Part shown: piece by piece, positions 63,893-64,000 of the stretch
How the letters are laid out: each line of letters begins with the position of its first letter
Position numbering within the stretch: the first letter of the stretch is position 1
Assembly: GCF_018736085.1 (NCBI RefSeq)
Contig: NZ_CP076134.1
Coordinates: 2,490,501 to 2,554,500 of the forward strand
Source: Bradyrhizobium sediminis
GTDB taxonomy: Bacteria > Pseudomonadota > Alphaproteobacteria > Rhizobiales > Xanthobacteraceae
DNA: 64,000 bases
Direction of reading: 5' to 3'
The notes under the pieces: model-generated
The model's database searches: none
What the model saw: only the letters and a program-made list of their open reading frames with translations
Told to the model about the DNA's origin: nothing
Made by a program: the position numbers and the translations under genes

Positions 63893-64000
63893 TAGAATCT
63901 CCATCGGGATTGACGGCACCATATCTCACACTCGCTGCGCCCAGTCACGCTCCGCGCGGCCTCGGCGTATTCGTGGGCCAGCTCGATGTCGTCATCGGTG
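63892..64000 (-). CDS. Possible C-terminal end of a gene running out of the window
   Basis: On the - strand an open frame from the window edge reads TDDDIELAHEYAEAARSVTG and ends at TAA, which shares a base with the DUF3551 start. The overlap is typical of coupled genes, but only 35 codons are visible and I recognise nothing in them. Confidence 0.25.
   Translation of the reverse strand, partial: TDDDIELAHEYAEAARSVTGRSECEIWCRQSRWRF

Overview
The window is a chromosomal segment of an alphaproteobacterium, most likely Bradyrhizobium or a close relative such as Rhodopseudomonas or Afipia. GC is about 62-66%. The order from tuf through the S10, spc and alpha ribosomal operons to degP-like and rarA is the Rhizobiales order. 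RpoA (343 aa) and many small secreted proteins (DUF3551 type, GCG_CRPN type, Omp31-like porin) look bradyrhizobial. Several palindromic repeat families typical of that group fill the spacers. Nothing was searched; all assignments come from reading the sequence and from recalled family knowledge.

1-15565: translation block, all on +. It holds the 3' end of tuf, then rpsJ-rplC-rplD-rplW-rplB-rpsS-rplV-rpsC-rplP-rpmC-rpsQ-rplN-rplX-rplE-rpsN-rpsH-rplF-rplR-rpsE-rpmD-rplO-secY-adk-rpsM-rpsK-rpoA-rplQ, closed by an intrinsic terminator. Adk carries a 100-residue Lys/Ala tail. Three long hairpins built from a GCGAATAG-like unit lie after tuf, rpsM and rpoA.

15572-33229: mixed metabolic and envelope genes. 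There is a TTT solute receptor-amidase operon, an HxlR regulator divergent from a quinone-oxidoreductase-like enzyme, a DegP-like protease overlapping rarA, an esterase, an RluA pseudouridine synthase, the ATP12 assembly factor and an Omp31-like porin. A FliK-like/FlhB-tail pair stands apart from any flagellar operon and is followed by a class D beta-lactamase. One gene (27066-27544) is frameshifted.

33367-45893: pccB, then a lower-GC two-gene insert (GIY-YIG nuclease-like protein plus Abi-alpha/DUF4393-like protein, 34900-36360) that looks like an undescribed phage-defence cassette. After it come DUF2214, another TTT receptor, GDPD, small secreted Arg/His/Trp-rich and Cys proteins, an ArsR-type regulator, small alpha-beta-barrel proteins, a PEP-mutase-like enzyme, a TRIC channel and a three-haem cytochrome c.

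46128-56436: a fused indolepyruvate ferredoxin oxidoreductase, then thiolase, DUF35 Zn-ribbon/OB protein, MaoC hydratase, SDR and a DapA-like aldolase. The thiolase, hydratase and SDR together look like an acyl-CoA beta-oxidation set of the MFE-2 type. Two copies of a cloverleaf-shaped palindromic element, with covarying arms, sit inside this run. NUDIX and DMT genes follow.

56659-64000: a lower-GC pair of unknown genes, a PAS sensor kinase without a visible response regulator, a GrlR-like protein, a VOC protein and several small unknown proteins. No tRNA, rRNA, CRISPR array, transposase or integrase was recognised. No gene-free stretch exceeds 300 bases.
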